From the NCBI RefSeq assembly GCF_019175385.1, contig NC_083346.1, positions 84,086,543-84,150,542 of the forward strand: 64,000 nucleotides of DNA. Direction: 5' to 3'. The translations under genes were made by a program, and so were the position numbers. Positions 43,249-55,892 of this stretch are shown here, piece after piece (the first letter of the stretch is position 1; each line of letters begins with the position of its first letter). The DNA is from Lycium barbarum (Eukaryota > Streptophyta > Magnoliopsida > Solanales > Solanaceae). The notes below the pieces were generated by a model that did no database searches, was not told the DNA's origin, and saw only the letters and a program-made list of their open reading frames with translations.

Positions 43249-45393
43249 CATGCGTCCTCGAATGTTAAGCTATCCTGGATTCTACGAAAATTTCGCCATA
43301 TATTTTCCTTCAACTAACCCGGAGTATCATGACAACACTATTCTTGCTTACCTCTTACTCCTATTTTTAAGTACCCACTTGGTTTAATTGGCGACGTATA
43401 AATACTTGCAAGATGCATAATCATTCTTCGTGATTCGCGTACATACACATCTATACATATACATGTATCCATATCTGTATCCGTATTTATAATCGTACTC
43501 ATTTACATATCGTGTCCATAGTCATATTCAATATGCATATCATTTACATAGTATGCCTGACCACGAAGGTTCGGTGTTTCGCGTACCCGACCATGGCTAG
43601 ACTCGGTGATTATATATACCTAAAATCTTTTGTCCATCTGTTGTAACTTGTGTCGTCATACTCTCTTCCTTCTTTATTTTTCCCTTGATTATTCGCTCTC
43701 AACGTCACGTAGTTCAAGGTCTTCATGAATGATTTCCCGTACAGTCTCAGATGCTTGCACAATTCGTGTTCGCTTATTTACTATTTATTAAACTCATTTC
43801 TGCAAACTCTCACTCTTTGTTTTAGAGTCTATATCTATCACACCTTAGGGTCCATCATTTAAATCTCTACACTTGTATTCTCTTTACTCACTTCCCCCCT
43901 TTAAGGGTTTTACTTGTACCATTCTAAAATCCGTTGCCTCACCTTTAAATCATGAATTCATATATCCCTTACTATACTACTCATTATTCATGTCGCTTCC
44001 CATAATTTATAGCTACGATAATTCATGTGTGAAGTCTTAACATACTCATCTTGCAGTTTTGTAATCAAGTAATACAACCGACATAGCAATCCGAACAAGG
44101 ATGTATTTTACTTAGCTCATCTGATAGTTATGAGTCAATGTCTAAATCTGCTCCAATTAACAACTTTTTGCCCCATAGGGATGCTCACAATAGTAGTATG
44201 TCTAGTTATCCATACCATCCATGCAATGTCACTTGCCCTCTTCTTCGGTGCTCAAAGTTCACTTGCAACTTCATCTTTGTTTTCCAAGGCCTAAGTCTCA
44301 TGCGCATCCATTACCCGTTATGCCTCATACTCTTTTACTCTTTTTTTGCACTCAACATTGATTTCAAAACCCATCATAATCATATTGTATTTGTCGTTGA
44401 TGATGGCTTTACTCTATAGCTTTATCATCGTACGGTAAACTCATAACTCATGATCATCTTTTTCTTTTCAACTTATTACTTCATATACTTTACTCGTTCT
44501 AACTTGGTATAGGTTATTCAGAGGAGATGCATCTTCTTTTAACCATAACACGACTACTTCTTAAGCACGCGTACTTCGTATATTTCCTTTCCTTTCTATG
44601 CCCGTACTTATTCCTTTACATTTTTCCCTCCACAGTTTATCTTATTACCTCCCTTTTTTATAATCAATCCTTTATTTCTCGCGGAAGGAATCCTATTCTT
44701 AACTCAGTACGACTCTGTCCTTTAAAATATATTACCTCTATACAACCCATTCTTCGCTTCCAGAACTTATTCTGTTCATTCTGATCATCCCCTCTCATCC
44801 TTATTGTGTTGAACCTTTTTCTAACAATCGTCCTATTTCATTATTCATCTTTCTGTAGTCTTGGTCTTTTACATCCAGCTAAAGATATCACTTACACTCT
44901 TGATTATACCAATTACAAACTACTACTACTTTTCCATATTACATTTCTCTGATTCCTTTTTCAAGTTCACCTGCCATCATTTCTGTCATTGCGAGACCTC
45001 TATGCTGGATTTTTCTAACAAGGCCTTTCAAGCTTTCTCCTCTACTGTCCCATGGCTCGCTTGCTGGTTTCACACTTGCATTCACTTCTTTATTCATATA
45101 GAGCATGTCACATTTTTAGTCGTTTCCTCGTTATACTTTACATACATTGTCTTACAGTTTTTGCCACACTCTCATTATATCTTGATCATAATCATGCTAT
45201 GGAGTGCCACTTCTTTACCTCGTTCGTAAGCCTGCTCGTAAAATAGAATAAACCTTGCGGAGTAAGCATACTAAACCTGTTACTCTTTCTAATCAGCCCA
45301 ATTACACTTACCACATAAGTTATCTCACCTACGTATTCACATTCGTTATAACCCTTAATATTCGTACCTCTGTCCCCGGATGCTGTTACTTTA

Positions 45394-45402
45394 TTTTGCT
45401 AA
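45394..45402. repeat. Left 9-bp target-site duplication (TTTTGCTAA)
   Basis: TTTTGCTAA is repeated exactly at 46406-46414. A 9-bp duplication is the Mutator-superfamily signature. Confidence 0.93.
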
Positions 45403-46405
45403 GGGAAAAGGTGCAAATATACCCCTAAACTTTGCTATTTAGAGCAGATATGCCCCTCGTTACAAAAGTGGTGCATATATACCCCTGCCGTTACAAAATT
45501 GTTGCAAATATACCCCTGCAGTTACAAAATGGTGCAAATATACACTTTTCACTAACGGATTTTTTTTTAAAAATCATTTAATTTATTTTTTAATTAAAAA
45601 AAAGTCTACCTATATTTTCTTTAGTAGACATAATTTTCTAAAGCCACATGGTAATTTTTTTTTCTGGTGTGTCAGGTCTGGTAAGTTTCAAAAAATATCT
45701 CCGTGACTTTAAAAAATAAGTCTACCCATTTTATGGAAGGGTCCAAAAACTTGCCCCATCTAGTCCATTTAAAGAGGTAATATCTCAGCATGAATAAATT
45801 TAGGCCAACTACTTAAAGACCAATGGAGCAACTTTGACATTTTTATGTTGTGGAGGTGTTGCTCCCAAATTTTCGGCTATCTCCTCTCTGGCTTTTACCC
45901 TTGGAAAATGTTGATGTAGATGTCCTAAAATTTCTGTACCTAAAAAAAATCGACTACTGATTCAAGAATCTCAAAGTTGCTCCATTGGTCTTTAAGCAGT
46001 TGGCCTAAATTTATTCATGCTGAGATATTACCTCTTTAAATGGACTAGATGGGGCAAGTTTTTGTACCCTTCCATAAAATGGGTAGACTTATTTTTTTAA
46101 AGTCACGGAGATATTTCTTGAAACCTACCAGACCCGACACACCAGAAAAAAATTACCATGTGACTTTAAAAAAATATGTCTACTAAAGAAAATATATGTA
46201 GACTTTTTTTTTTAATTAAAAAATAAATTAAATGATATTTTTTTAAATTCCGTTAGTGAAAAGGGTATATTTGCACCATTTTGTAACTGCAGGGGTATAT
46301 TTGCACCAATTTTGTATCGACAGGGGTATATATGCACCATTTTTGTAATGAGGGGCATATCTGCTCTAAATCGCAAAGTTTAGGGGTATATTTGCACCTT
46401 TTCCC
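45403..46405. mobile_element. Fold-back Mutator-like element (non-autonomous)
   Basis: A 1,003 bp unit has ends GGGAAAAGGTGCAAATATACCCC and its inverse, flanked by perfect 9-bp duplications. The inverted arms extend about 420-430 bp on each side, leaving a loop of roughly 150 bp, so almost the whole element is one palindrome. Each arm begins with about three 31-bp subrepeats of the GTTACAAAA and TATACCCCTG type. There is no transposase frame. Mobilisation by a Mutator-like transposase is inferred from the 9-bp TSD and long TIRs. Confidence 0.92.
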
Positions 46406-47302
46406 TTTTGCTAATAGACTTGTCGGATTTTACTTGTACTTATCCATCCATTCAATACTTCAGTATCACACTCTATTGGGGTTACCCTTTCCCTTCTATG
46501 TCACGTTTTAGTACTACCAAGCATTTCTCTTTACCGCATCAATGTCGATCTTACAATTACCATTACTATCAATTCAATAGTATTTAACTCATCTCTTGTA
46601 GTTGCCAATGATACTCCTAACTTAATCTCGTTTTGCCATTTCTTTTTGCACAACATCTTTTCCTGTTGGGACATATTACAAGCTTATATCTTATCTCCTT
46701 TAAATTCTAGGAAAATTTCGGTAGATTTTCCTCTATATTTCTTACTATCTCAAAGCCTGCACGCAGCAAATACCAACAATGCCTCACAGGGCCAATATAT
46801 ATGTACGACATATCTCAGCCACACAGGACTCCCACTTTCAAGTAAAAGCACAAAGATGTCGAAACTTACCTCATATATCACGCTTCGAGATGTACCTGAT
46901 CCTTTAGCGATCTGCCCTGTTATACCTTCCTATGTACTTTCTCTTTCTTCCCTCAGGTTTACATTTCAATCATATCTCAATATTCTTACTTTATTCGACA
47001 CACATCTTTCGTACCGTCGCTTACCTTTGTTTTGATTCATTCAATTTTCTTAGTTAACAACTTATAACTGAACTTATCATCAAGAGACACATTTAATCAA
47101 TTCCTCTATCATATGAACACTGACTTACCTCTGTAACTTCAACATCGTCAATTACTTTCTTCGGTCAATACCGTTCTTCTGCTGCAATCAGGGGTTAGTA
47201 TAAGGAATCTCATTTCCTATGGCTCAGCTCTATCGCATGATCTTAGAGATGAAAGAAGAGAAACCATCCTAAATGCCCTGTAGCCTCCTGTTTATTTGTA
47301 TG

Positions 47303-47308
47303 GCACGC
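47303..47308 (-). promoter_or_regulatory. Leader hairpin loop in element A (decayed)
   Basis: The sense loop is TTGCGTGC, one transition away from GCGCGC. The outer stem from TTGTTTAT is kept. The site matches the loops of C, B, F, E1 and G. Confidence 0.4.
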
Positions 47309-47366
47309 AACACATCATAAACAAGACTCTACTAGACACGGCTCGTAGACACTTCCTAGGACTGAA

Positions 47367-47380
47367 CTGCTCTGATACCA
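47367..47380 (-). other. Element A primer-binding site
   Basis: The complement reads TGGTATCAGAGCAG, four bases before the 5' LTR. Confidence 0.95.
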
Positions 47381-47384
47381 CTTT

Positions 47385-50263
47385 TGTTACGACCCAATTA
47401 GGGACCATGACTCGTACCCGGGGCTAACCACCGAGCACCACTCATTCTACTACTTATCATACTCGTGAAGCGTTCATTCATCAAATTCATACTCAAATCA
47501 TAGGAAAATCATTTTTCATTTCGAAACATAATTACCTTTATATACATAAGCCCTTCGGCTATCAAAATAATACACACATATATATACACGTGGGAAAATC
47601 GTGAGACCGTACTACCCACACATACGTATCTACGAGCCTCTACTAGAGTACTAGACATATGGACGGGACAGGACCCCGTCGTGCCCAAAACATATATTTA
47701 CACAAAACCGTAAATCAATGGCACCTCCGGAATAATGGAGTGCTCTCAAAAGTCTGCTTATTGGCTTCTATAAATCTGGGTCGCCTCCCTGTCTACCTGT
47801 GGGCATGAACACAGCGTCCAAAGAAAACGGACGTCAGTACGAATATTGTACTGAGTGTGTAAGGCATGAATGAAATGAACATAATAGAGAAGTCATAAGA
47901 CATAAGATGTAGATATAACCTGCGTAACTTCTAAGGGTGGATGCCTTTAATGCCTATATCATATATCATCATAATACATGTATCATCATAGCGCATGCAT
48001 CATCGTATCATTTATATATATATATATATATATATATTCGGTCATAGCGCATACATTATCGTATCATATATACATATCATCATCATTAACCCACGTCCGG
48101 GTAACCATCATATGCCGTTGACAAGTGGTGATCATGCCCGGCCCTCTAGGCTCGGTGTAAACATAGCAGCCCGCCTTAGCGGTGACATGCCCGGCCATTT
48201 AGGCACGGTGTAATCATAGCAGCCCGTCTTAGCGGTGACATACCTGGCCATTTAGGCACGGTGTAATCGTATCGTCTTATAATCAATCATTATTACACAT
48301 CTCCTAGGCATATCATAACCTTATCATAACTTAGCATCATTATATATATATATATATATTTAGATATATCATAGTATCGTATTTGCTCATACATATTAAA
48401 CATTATCCGTATTCGGCCACGTAGTGGATCGACAATATCACATACATGTCTTCCATACCCAGCCATATCAAGGCTTGGTATGTCTCATCATCATCATTGC
48501 CATCACATACATCTCATAAGCTTATAATAACTTTCCATAAAGCATGCATTTGGATTTAAAGATAGCCTATGAAAATCATATCATATTCGTAGCATGAACT
48601 TCATAAAAATATCGTATGATAGGCTTTATAATCTCTAAACTTGGGCTCATCATTGCCATTATCGTATCTATAACATATCTCTTACCTTTATCCCATATGG
48701 AACCCTCTATGAACATAGACTCGTAACTTTTCGGAACATTGGTCATATGTCATGCATTAGAGCTTATAGACAATCTATGACGATGTCAGGTGACATAAGG
48801 TCGAGAACCCCAGATTTCATTATGGAGTAATCATATTCATCATATCTCACCTTGAAGGAACTGACATTTTAAGGTGAGTGTACGCCATGAACAATGTCAA
48901 GGGATCGTAAATAGGATCATTAACTTCATAGACATCATATCTCGCTTTAGAATCTCTGGACTTAAACTTATCATCATTATTATCGTATTCATAACATATT
49001 TCTCATCGTCATCTCATAAAAAGCTCTTTATCAATGTTGTCTCATAGTTCCTGGAATGTAAGAAGATCATGGAGAAGTAGGGAAAATAATATTGTTGGAA
49101 TCATATATAAGGATCATTAGTTTCGTAGGAATGTCGTATCCTGAGCTTTAGGACTTCTAGACTTAGATTCATCATCGGTATTGTCATGCTCATAACATAT
49201 CTCTTTTCTTTATCTCGTATGAAGCTCTTTATACTCGTAGGTTCATAATTCCCGATATGTAGGAAAATCATGGAAGGATAGGAGGATTCATACCATAAGA
49301 GTCATGCCTTATAAAGAAAGGACTAGCCTTGCATACCTCATTCATTTAACAATTTCCATCGCTTGATTGTTCTCCTTTAATGCTCACGTTTCTTCCTTCA
49401 AGAGAATTCACATTCATATTAGGTAATCGATTATAGGAACGTGCTTACTAAAGCTAGAGAAAATTGGGAAGCATTTCCTTTGTTTATACAACTTTCCTCA
49501 TATTACATATCAATTCCCAAACGTCTGTAATAATATTCACAACATTATAACCAACAATCTTCATTCATCTACTTTACCCTCATTTCGCAATTTCACTTCA
49601 ATTCATCCATAATCATGGTCATAGTATGCTAGTACATTTTATTGCATATAATGTTTACCCCATGTTATTCATATCATTTATAGCATAATCATAATCACAA
49701 CACATCAAGAATCATAACTCAATTCAAGCTATTACTCAAAATGACATTATTCCCACATTCATGACCCATTTTTCTATTTCCTTCTATAATCCATGTTTTT
49801 CAACATTCAAATACCTTAAGTGTCCGTGGTTCACCATCAGGGAAACAAAATTTCAGTTGGGTTTTATACGGACCCTTATACGGTCCGTATAAAATTTCAC
49901 GGTCCGTGTAAGGTGGCCGTGTAACTCACTGCATTTCCGAAGTTGTCCTCATTGTTTCGTTTGATCCCCAATCCTTATACAACCTTCTTAACACTTATTT
50001 AATAATTCATTAAAAATCTAGGGACATTATAACTCTTCTCCAAAACATCATTAAGCCATCATTAATTTGATACTCGTAAATCTTTCCAAAACACAACACA
50101 TGCTTTGCCTTCCTTAACAACTTCCGTCTCCTACCTCACATGTCTTTGAAATATCATTTAGAATCATCAAATGTTATTTCTTACTTATCAAAATATCTTA
50201 TACGTCGTGCCCTTCGTCAGTCTATTCACTGTGCATGAACGAAATTGTTTTCGAGGTGTAACA
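47385..50263 (-). repeat. Element A 5' LTR
   Basis: 2,879 bp, plus strand TGTTACGACCC to GAGGTGTAACA. It has double stem-loop 47815-47854, hairpin 47662-47680, GCAGCCCGCC units at 48165-48265 and TA runs at 48010-48036 and 48341-48360. A deletion of about 340 bp at about 49817-49820, compared with the 3' LTR, removes the TATA box and splice donor, so this promoter copy is probably dead. Confidence 0.88.
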
Positions 50264-52858
50264 GTCACGACCCAACTGGAGGGCCGCGACGGGCACCCGG
50301 TGCTAGCCCACCCGGGCACCTCTTAACATACCTTTACATTTACATCTAGGAGAGCCACATATTAAATCATACTTTCTATCCATCAATCATACTATTTCCA
50401 TTGAGAAACAATACATATATACATATCACCAATAATTGCAATGCCCATAGCAATGTACATAAGCCGACGAGGCTAACAAAATGACATCTAAAATATAGGC
50501 CGACAAGGCCAAACACATCTAACCATATACACATGTCTACGAGCCTCTAAGGAGAGTATGTCATATTATATAGGCGGGACAGGACCCCGCTATACCCATA
50601 AATATGCACACAAAAGAATCAATACCCAAAAGTTATAGCTCCGAATGAAATGGAGCTCCGCTATGTAGTCCCTGAGAACTATAGCTATGGATCAAGCCTG
50701 TCTCCCTGGCCATCTACGGGCATGACGAAGCGTTCACAAACAAAAGGGCGTCAGTACGCAGAATGTACTGAGTATGTAAAGCATGATAAATATCATTATA
50801 GAAGCATAATAAGAAACATTAGAAGTAGCATAAGATGGGAGATAGTAGTATCATCATTATAAGCAGTTACTTGCTTTTCATAGGAACTTTCCATTTCTAA
50901 CGTGAGATTGTGTACATACATCCGTATTCGTATCCGTACTCATATCCGTACTCATTTACATTTCGTATCCATAGTCATATTCATGTACATATTCGTATTC
51001 ATATTCGTATCATATTCGTATTCATACTCATTTCTAGATCGTATACATATCCATATCATATACATAGCATTTACATGGCATACCCGACCACGAAAGTTCG
51101 GTGTTTCACGTACCTGACCATGGCTAGGCTCGGTTATCATACATACCTGGCCAACCAAGGCTCAGGGTTACACATACCTAGCCCTACTAAGGCTTAAGAG
51201 TTATCTGTACCCAACTGCAGAGGTGCGCGCGCGTTACATAAATATATATATTCTACCTTGCCATATAAGCTCGGGGTTTCATAATAGTCATACATAGACA
51301 CATATACATAATAGATCATCAGCATCTTTAGCATTATTACTATTATCATCGTCATTACTATCATCATCACCATTATCGTCGTCATCATTATCGTATCACT
51401 ATTATCGTCGTTCATTACATCTATCCTTATAGGATTACTCGTCATATGAGGAATTTAGTACAATCGTAATATATCGAGAATCATGAGCTTAGTAGCTTTT
51501 GAAGATAGAATTATTTGGAGGACATCATAGGTTCATAGAAGAATAGATATTTGGCCAAAGAACCATGCCTTATGAAAGAAGGGTTAGCTTTACATACCTT
51601 TCCGTTCAACTATTCTATCACTTGCACGTTCTCCTCCAATGCTCACGTTTCTACCTTCATTAGAGTTATACTATCATTAGAAAATTGATAGCTAGCATAC
51701 ATGACTAAAGCTAGAGAAAATTGGACAGCATCTCCTTTATTTATACGACTTTCTGCATATCATATATCAACTCCCAAACATCAATGATACATTCACAACA
51801 TCATAACAATAGTCTTTACTCTCCTACATTAACCATATTTCTCAATTCACTTCAAGTCATCCATATCCATGGTCATAACACACGATTACATTTGTTCATA
51901 TATAATGTCTATCTCATGTTCTTAACATCATTTATAACATGATTATAGTTATATCATATCACGAATCATTACTCAATCCAAACTATTACTCAAAGATGAC
52001 ACTATTCCCACATTCATGACCCATTTTCTATATCCTTCTACTCCCAGTGTTTCAACTTTCAAACACCTTAAACAACATGGAAATACCATAAAACTTACCC
52101 TAGATAGTGTGGGAATGAATCTTGAGTGGAAATACTTCACTTGAACTAAACCCTAGTTCTCCTCCAATGGAATTTCTTGTTGTCCTCTAACCCTTGGAAG
52201 CTTTCTAACACATAAACACTTGATTCTAGCCTTTGATATTTGTGTTATCTTGAAATTGAGTGGAATATGCTTAGAGTAGGGTTTTTTTAATCTCTCAACA
52301 CTTGTATAGTATGAAAAATGAAGTAAAAGAACCCAAGGCATCTATTTATACAAACATTAAAAATCTGCCCGTCGGGACATTCACGGACACTTATACGGTC
52401 CGTATATCATTGTACTGCCCGTATAGGTGGTCGTGGTTCACCAACCAGCAGATCATCTCCCTTCTAGGAGTTATACGAACACCTTATACGCACCGTATAA
52501 AGTTATACAGACCGTATAAGTGGTCGTATAACTCCACTTCTCTGAAATGGTTTTCGTCGATTCGTTCGATCTCCAATCCTTATGGAACCTTCTTAACACT
52601 TGTATAATAATTCATTAAAAATCTAAGGGATGGTATAACTCTTCTCCAAAACATCATTAACTTGGTACTCATAAATTTTTTCGGTACATAACATATACCT
52701 TGCCTTTCCTCGGCAGCTTTCTTCCCTTATCTCGAATGTCTTGAAATCGTAATTAGGGGCATCAAATGTCATTCTATACTTATTGAAATATTGTATACTT
52801 CATGCTCTTCATTATTCTATTCACTGGGCATCAACGGAGATTTTTTCGAGGTGTAACA
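50264..52858 (-). repeat. LTR2: isolated Tekay-like LTR
   Basis: About 2.6 kb, plus strand GTCACGACCCAAC (first T lost or replaced) to GAGGTGTAACA. It is related to A and C. It has hairpin 50574-50590, stem-loop 50751-50771, CCGACAAGG units near 50463-50515, a donor at 52097-52098, a TATAAATA box at 52343-52350 and TACGG palindromes at 52385-52535. No PBS or PPT abuts it and no duplication can be read, so solo LTR or fragment cannot be decided. Confidence 0.78.
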
Positions 52859-53065
52859 GATTTTCTCATTGTATATATATTATTTTGTTAGTTGAAGGGC
52901 TTATGTATATAAAGGTAAATATGTTACAAAGTTGAAGTTGTTTTCCTATGATTTTGAGTATGAGAATAACGAATGAACTTATAATGAGTATGATGAGTAA
53001 TAGAATGAGTGGTGCTCGGTGGTTAGCCCCGGGTGCCCGTCATGGCCCCTAGTCGGGTCATTACA
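52859..53065 (+). repeat. G 5' LTR remnant (last 207 bp)
   Basis: Plus-strand LTR tail ending GGGTCATTACA, matching the inverse of the first 200 bp of the A 5' LTR. A PBS follows, so this is a 5' LTR cut off on its left at 52858. Confidence 0.85.
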
Positions 53066-53069
53066 AAAG

Positions 53070-53083
53070 TGGTATCAGAGTAG
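53070..53083 (+). other. G primer-binding site
   Basis: TGGTATCAGAGTAG, one change from the standard PBS, follows the LTR tail by four bases. A hairpin with loop TTGCACGC (hexamer 53142-53147) follows, one transition from GCGCGC. Confidence 0.92.
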
Positions 53084-53268
53084 TTCAGTCCTAGGAAGTG
53101 TCTACGAGTCGTGTCTAGTAGAGTCTTGTTTATGGTGTGTTGCACGCCACACTAATAAATAGGAAGCTATATGGCATTTAGGAAAAATGACCATTCTTCT
53201 TCTTATGAGATCGTGCGATAAAACCGTGTTATAAGATTTACTCCTCCCTAATTGTATGCTGTGATTTC

Positions 53269-53270
53269 AG
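53269..53270 (+). promoter_or_regulatory. Candidate 3' splice acceptor before G gag
   Basis: GCTGTGATTTCAG|AGATG: the AG is two bases before the gag ATG at 53273 and 200 nt after the PBS start. Confidence 0.55.
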
Positions 53271-53272
53271 AG

Positions 53273-53643
53273 ATGCCGCCCAAGAGAAAAGCCACAGCCT
53301 CCATGAAGGGAAATACTACGATAGAAAGGCGGGTAGAAGGGGAGCCGCCAAGGAATGTAGAAGAGGGAGAATCACATAATGAGGCTCCATCTAATGCTTC
53401 TTCTACTCCGCCTATTATAGAAGAACAAGAGAGGGCTTTAGCTCCAGCTCCTATGCCTCCAGTTCCTCCCCCGACTACTTCGGGCCAACAAATGACCGAG
53501 GCTATTCATCTATTGACGCAGTTAGTTGCCGCCAGGCACAGCGGCAAAAATTCGGGTTTAAGTGACAGGGCAGTTAGTACTAGAGCCCGTGATTTCATGA
53601 CTTTGAATCCTCCGGAGTTTTCGGGTCAAAGCCGGATGAAGAC
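53273..53643 (+). pseudogene. G gag N-terminal fragment
   Basis: The start is ATG 53273 (MPPKRKATASMKG). It covers the basic N-terminus, a Pro-rich linker and the opening of the retrotransposon-gag domain (TRARDFMTLNPPEF segment). F is inserted at 53644, within the SKPDED segment, and the frame beyond 53644 is F's LTR. Closest to C's gag in wording (shared EGESxNEA, IHLLTQLVAA). The rest of G lies beyond the window, if it survives. Confidence 0.87.
53639..53643. repeat. Presumed left target site of F (AAGAC)
   Basis: Five bases before the F LTR. The matching copy would be outside the window, so this is unproven. Confidence 0.4.
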
Positions 53644-54254
53644 TGTTATACCCCGTATTTTTGTACGTCGAATTATTTGTAAGCTAATTGGCATAAGTTA
53701 AGGAAGAGATTATTTTGGGATATGAAATAAGGACTTTTAATCCTCGATTTTAATTAGTGCACGATTTGTTTTTAAATTTCAATTAGTATAGAAATATTAA
53801 TGGAAATTAGGGATTAATTAACTATGATTAGACTATTAAGTGGATATTAGTGATTAATTAAGTTAGCTAATTAGATAATTAAAGTGGACCCCACCAATTT
53901 TAAAAAAAATAATAATAATAAAACAAAATAATTAAATTGGTGAGTCATTAGGGAGGGTCACGTGTCCTATGGAGGGACACCATATATATAACTAAGTTAA
54001 TGACTAACTTAGCAATTCATCTTCATTTGAAAATTTTAAACTTAGTGAAAAAGAAAGAGAAGCATTGCCATGGCTGCCAAGCTCTCGGCCAGCCATGGTT
54101 TTTTTAAAAAAAAAAAAAAAATTTTTGTTTAGATTAAATTCTAAGGTAGTTTGCAAGTCCAAGGAGGTGATAGCAACATTGGGTATTGAATTGAGGAAGA
54201 AGAAATAATGCAATTGGTGCAAGTGAGTGTAGAATTTGCTCCGATTAAATTAAG

Positions 54255-54256
54255 GT
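54255..54256 (+). promoter_or_regulatory. Candidate 5' splice donor in F LTR
   Basis: TTAAG|GTAAGA, about 273 nt after the TATA box. With the acceptor at 56418-56419 it would define an intron of about 2.16 kb that removes most of the LTR, the PBS and the leader hairpin. Confidence 0.55.
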
Positions 54257-55585
54257 AAGATCTTCTCATTTTATGGTATAATTGGATTAATGGTGTTGTA
54301 ATGGAAAGATTAAAATTGTATTAGATGAAATTGGGAGTAAGAAATTGCATGAATTCGTTGGTATTAGGAGTTGTAGTTGTTATATTGAATTGTTGAGTTG
54401 AAAGATTAAAAGTGTGGTTTATGTTCATATGTTGTTGTTCGTGTTGTTGTCGTGTTGTCGTTGATATGGCCTCTAAATTTGGAAAAAGAAGTGTATAACG
54501 TATCGTATACAAAGCATATGTTGGTCTGTTAGGTGTATAATCTTAAATGTTAATGATTTGGATTAGAAAAGGATTAAGAAAGGTTATTGGGTTGTTTTAG
54601 TTGTTTATGGGCTGGATTGTAAGGATTTGATATGAATATTTCTGTTACTGTTGTTGTTGGTATTGCTGTGATAACATGAGATTAATTAGAAGTTCGGGTT
54701 AGGCAAGTTATATAGGGGAAATGCTGCCCGAATTCCGTTAAGTTCTTAACTAACAAAAATCCTAATCAGGAAAGTATGAACTAAAGAATGATACCTATAA
54801 GCGATTGGTTGTAGATTTATAAGCTAGAAAGTATAGTTTACTAACGATAGCGTTACTTTCATATTAAATAGGCTAAAGGGTCGACGAAGCGAACTTGGTT
54901 ACGGTTAACCTATAACAGGTATGTAAAGTTATCCTTTCATCCTTTTGGCATGATTCATATGAAACGAACAACCGACGAAAGTATAAGTTTCTATTCTTAA
55001 AGACACTAGGATGGTTAATGTTCTTGATTTCCATAAGTTGTTTCATATGGTTTTGGTACGTGTCTATGATTCCTGAAGTTCCCTTTGACATAATTCATAA
55101 TGACGTTCGAGGGATACTTGATATGACTGTTGCCATTGATACTCAAGTGTTAATTCATTCTACTTATTCTATCGAGTCTCTGATGATGATTTAGTTTGTA
55201 TATGGTTGCTCACTACTCTGCTCGTGCATGCCTCAATATGTCTTTCACCGAGTCCTGGGCCAGGTATGTTATCGTGCACAGTTTCACTGCATTGTTCACC
55301 AAGTCCCTCACTGGAAGGCCGGGTACGGTATATATATATATATGATGATATGATGATGTGATTATGGCGCCAAGGATGGCATATGATGACTTTATTCACC
55401 GAGTCCCGTAATGGGCTGGGTATGATATATGATATTGACATGCATGATTTATGTTTCATAAGGCAAGTGTTTTGGTATTCTTGATATTATACTTGTCTCT
55501 TGTAATCCCTATTCAGTCATGATCCTCTTTATTGTATTTCATGCTTTACATACTCTGTACATATCTCGTACTGACCCTCTTTCTT

Positions 55586-55614
55586 GGGGGGGGGGGGGGG
55601 GGGGGGAGGGGGGG
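55586..55614 (+). repeat. Long G-run within LTR stem-loop
   Basis: 21 G, one A, 7 G. It sits exactly where other LTRs have the five- or six-G arm of the second stem-loop, so it is an expansion of that arm. G-quadruplex formation is plausible; assembly error is also possible. Confidence 0.8.
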
Positions 55615-55892
55615 TTGCATTTTATGCCCGCAGGTACAGATACTCGATTCGGTGATCCCCCAGCTTAGGATTTCCAGTCAGCTGTCTTGGAGAGCTCCAT
55701 TGTTCCGGAGCCTAGACCTTTGGTACAGATCTTTTGATGTATATATATGTTTGTCCAGGGGTACGGCATGGCCCTGTCCCGTAATATTTCACTGTTGATA
55801 CTCGTAGAGGTCTGTAGACATATGTGTGGGTTGTATATAGATTATGATCAGTTGTGCCTATATGGTTTGTTGTGGATATTTCTGTTTATTAT

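Larger units (their letters stand above)
43231..47384 (-). other. Element A non-coding interior (LARD domain)
   Basis: 4.15 kb without Gag or Pol motifs. The part near the PBS (46700-47384) aligns by eye with 7120-7708 of E1, including the TGCCTCACAGGGCCA segment and leader. Like E1, the plus strand is pyrimidine-rich, so the transcript would be purine-rich. A 1 kb fold-back element sits inside. Plus-strand frames at 44138-45246 are low-complexity and have no recognisable domain. The acceptor-like CAG|AAGAA is kept near 47179, but the following ATG is ACG. Confidence 0.75.
15342..50263 (-). mobile_element. A: LARD-like element spread over 35 kb by nesting
   Basis: A minus-strand element whose pieces are the 3' LTR (15342-16502, 32436-32591, 42101-43230), interior 43231-47384, PBS 47367-47380 and 5' LTR 47385-50263. 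C and B are inserted in its 3' LTR and a fold-back Mutator-like element in its interior. The interior is non-coding and homologous to that of E1. No TSD can be read because the left end is lost and the right end abuts another LTR. It is the oldest layer of this block. Confidence 0.8.

Noticed and set aside
50264..52858. LTR2 as a proven solo LTR
   Set aside because: No target-site duplication is readable (left side is another LTR, right flank GATTT), so only an isolated LTR is claimed.
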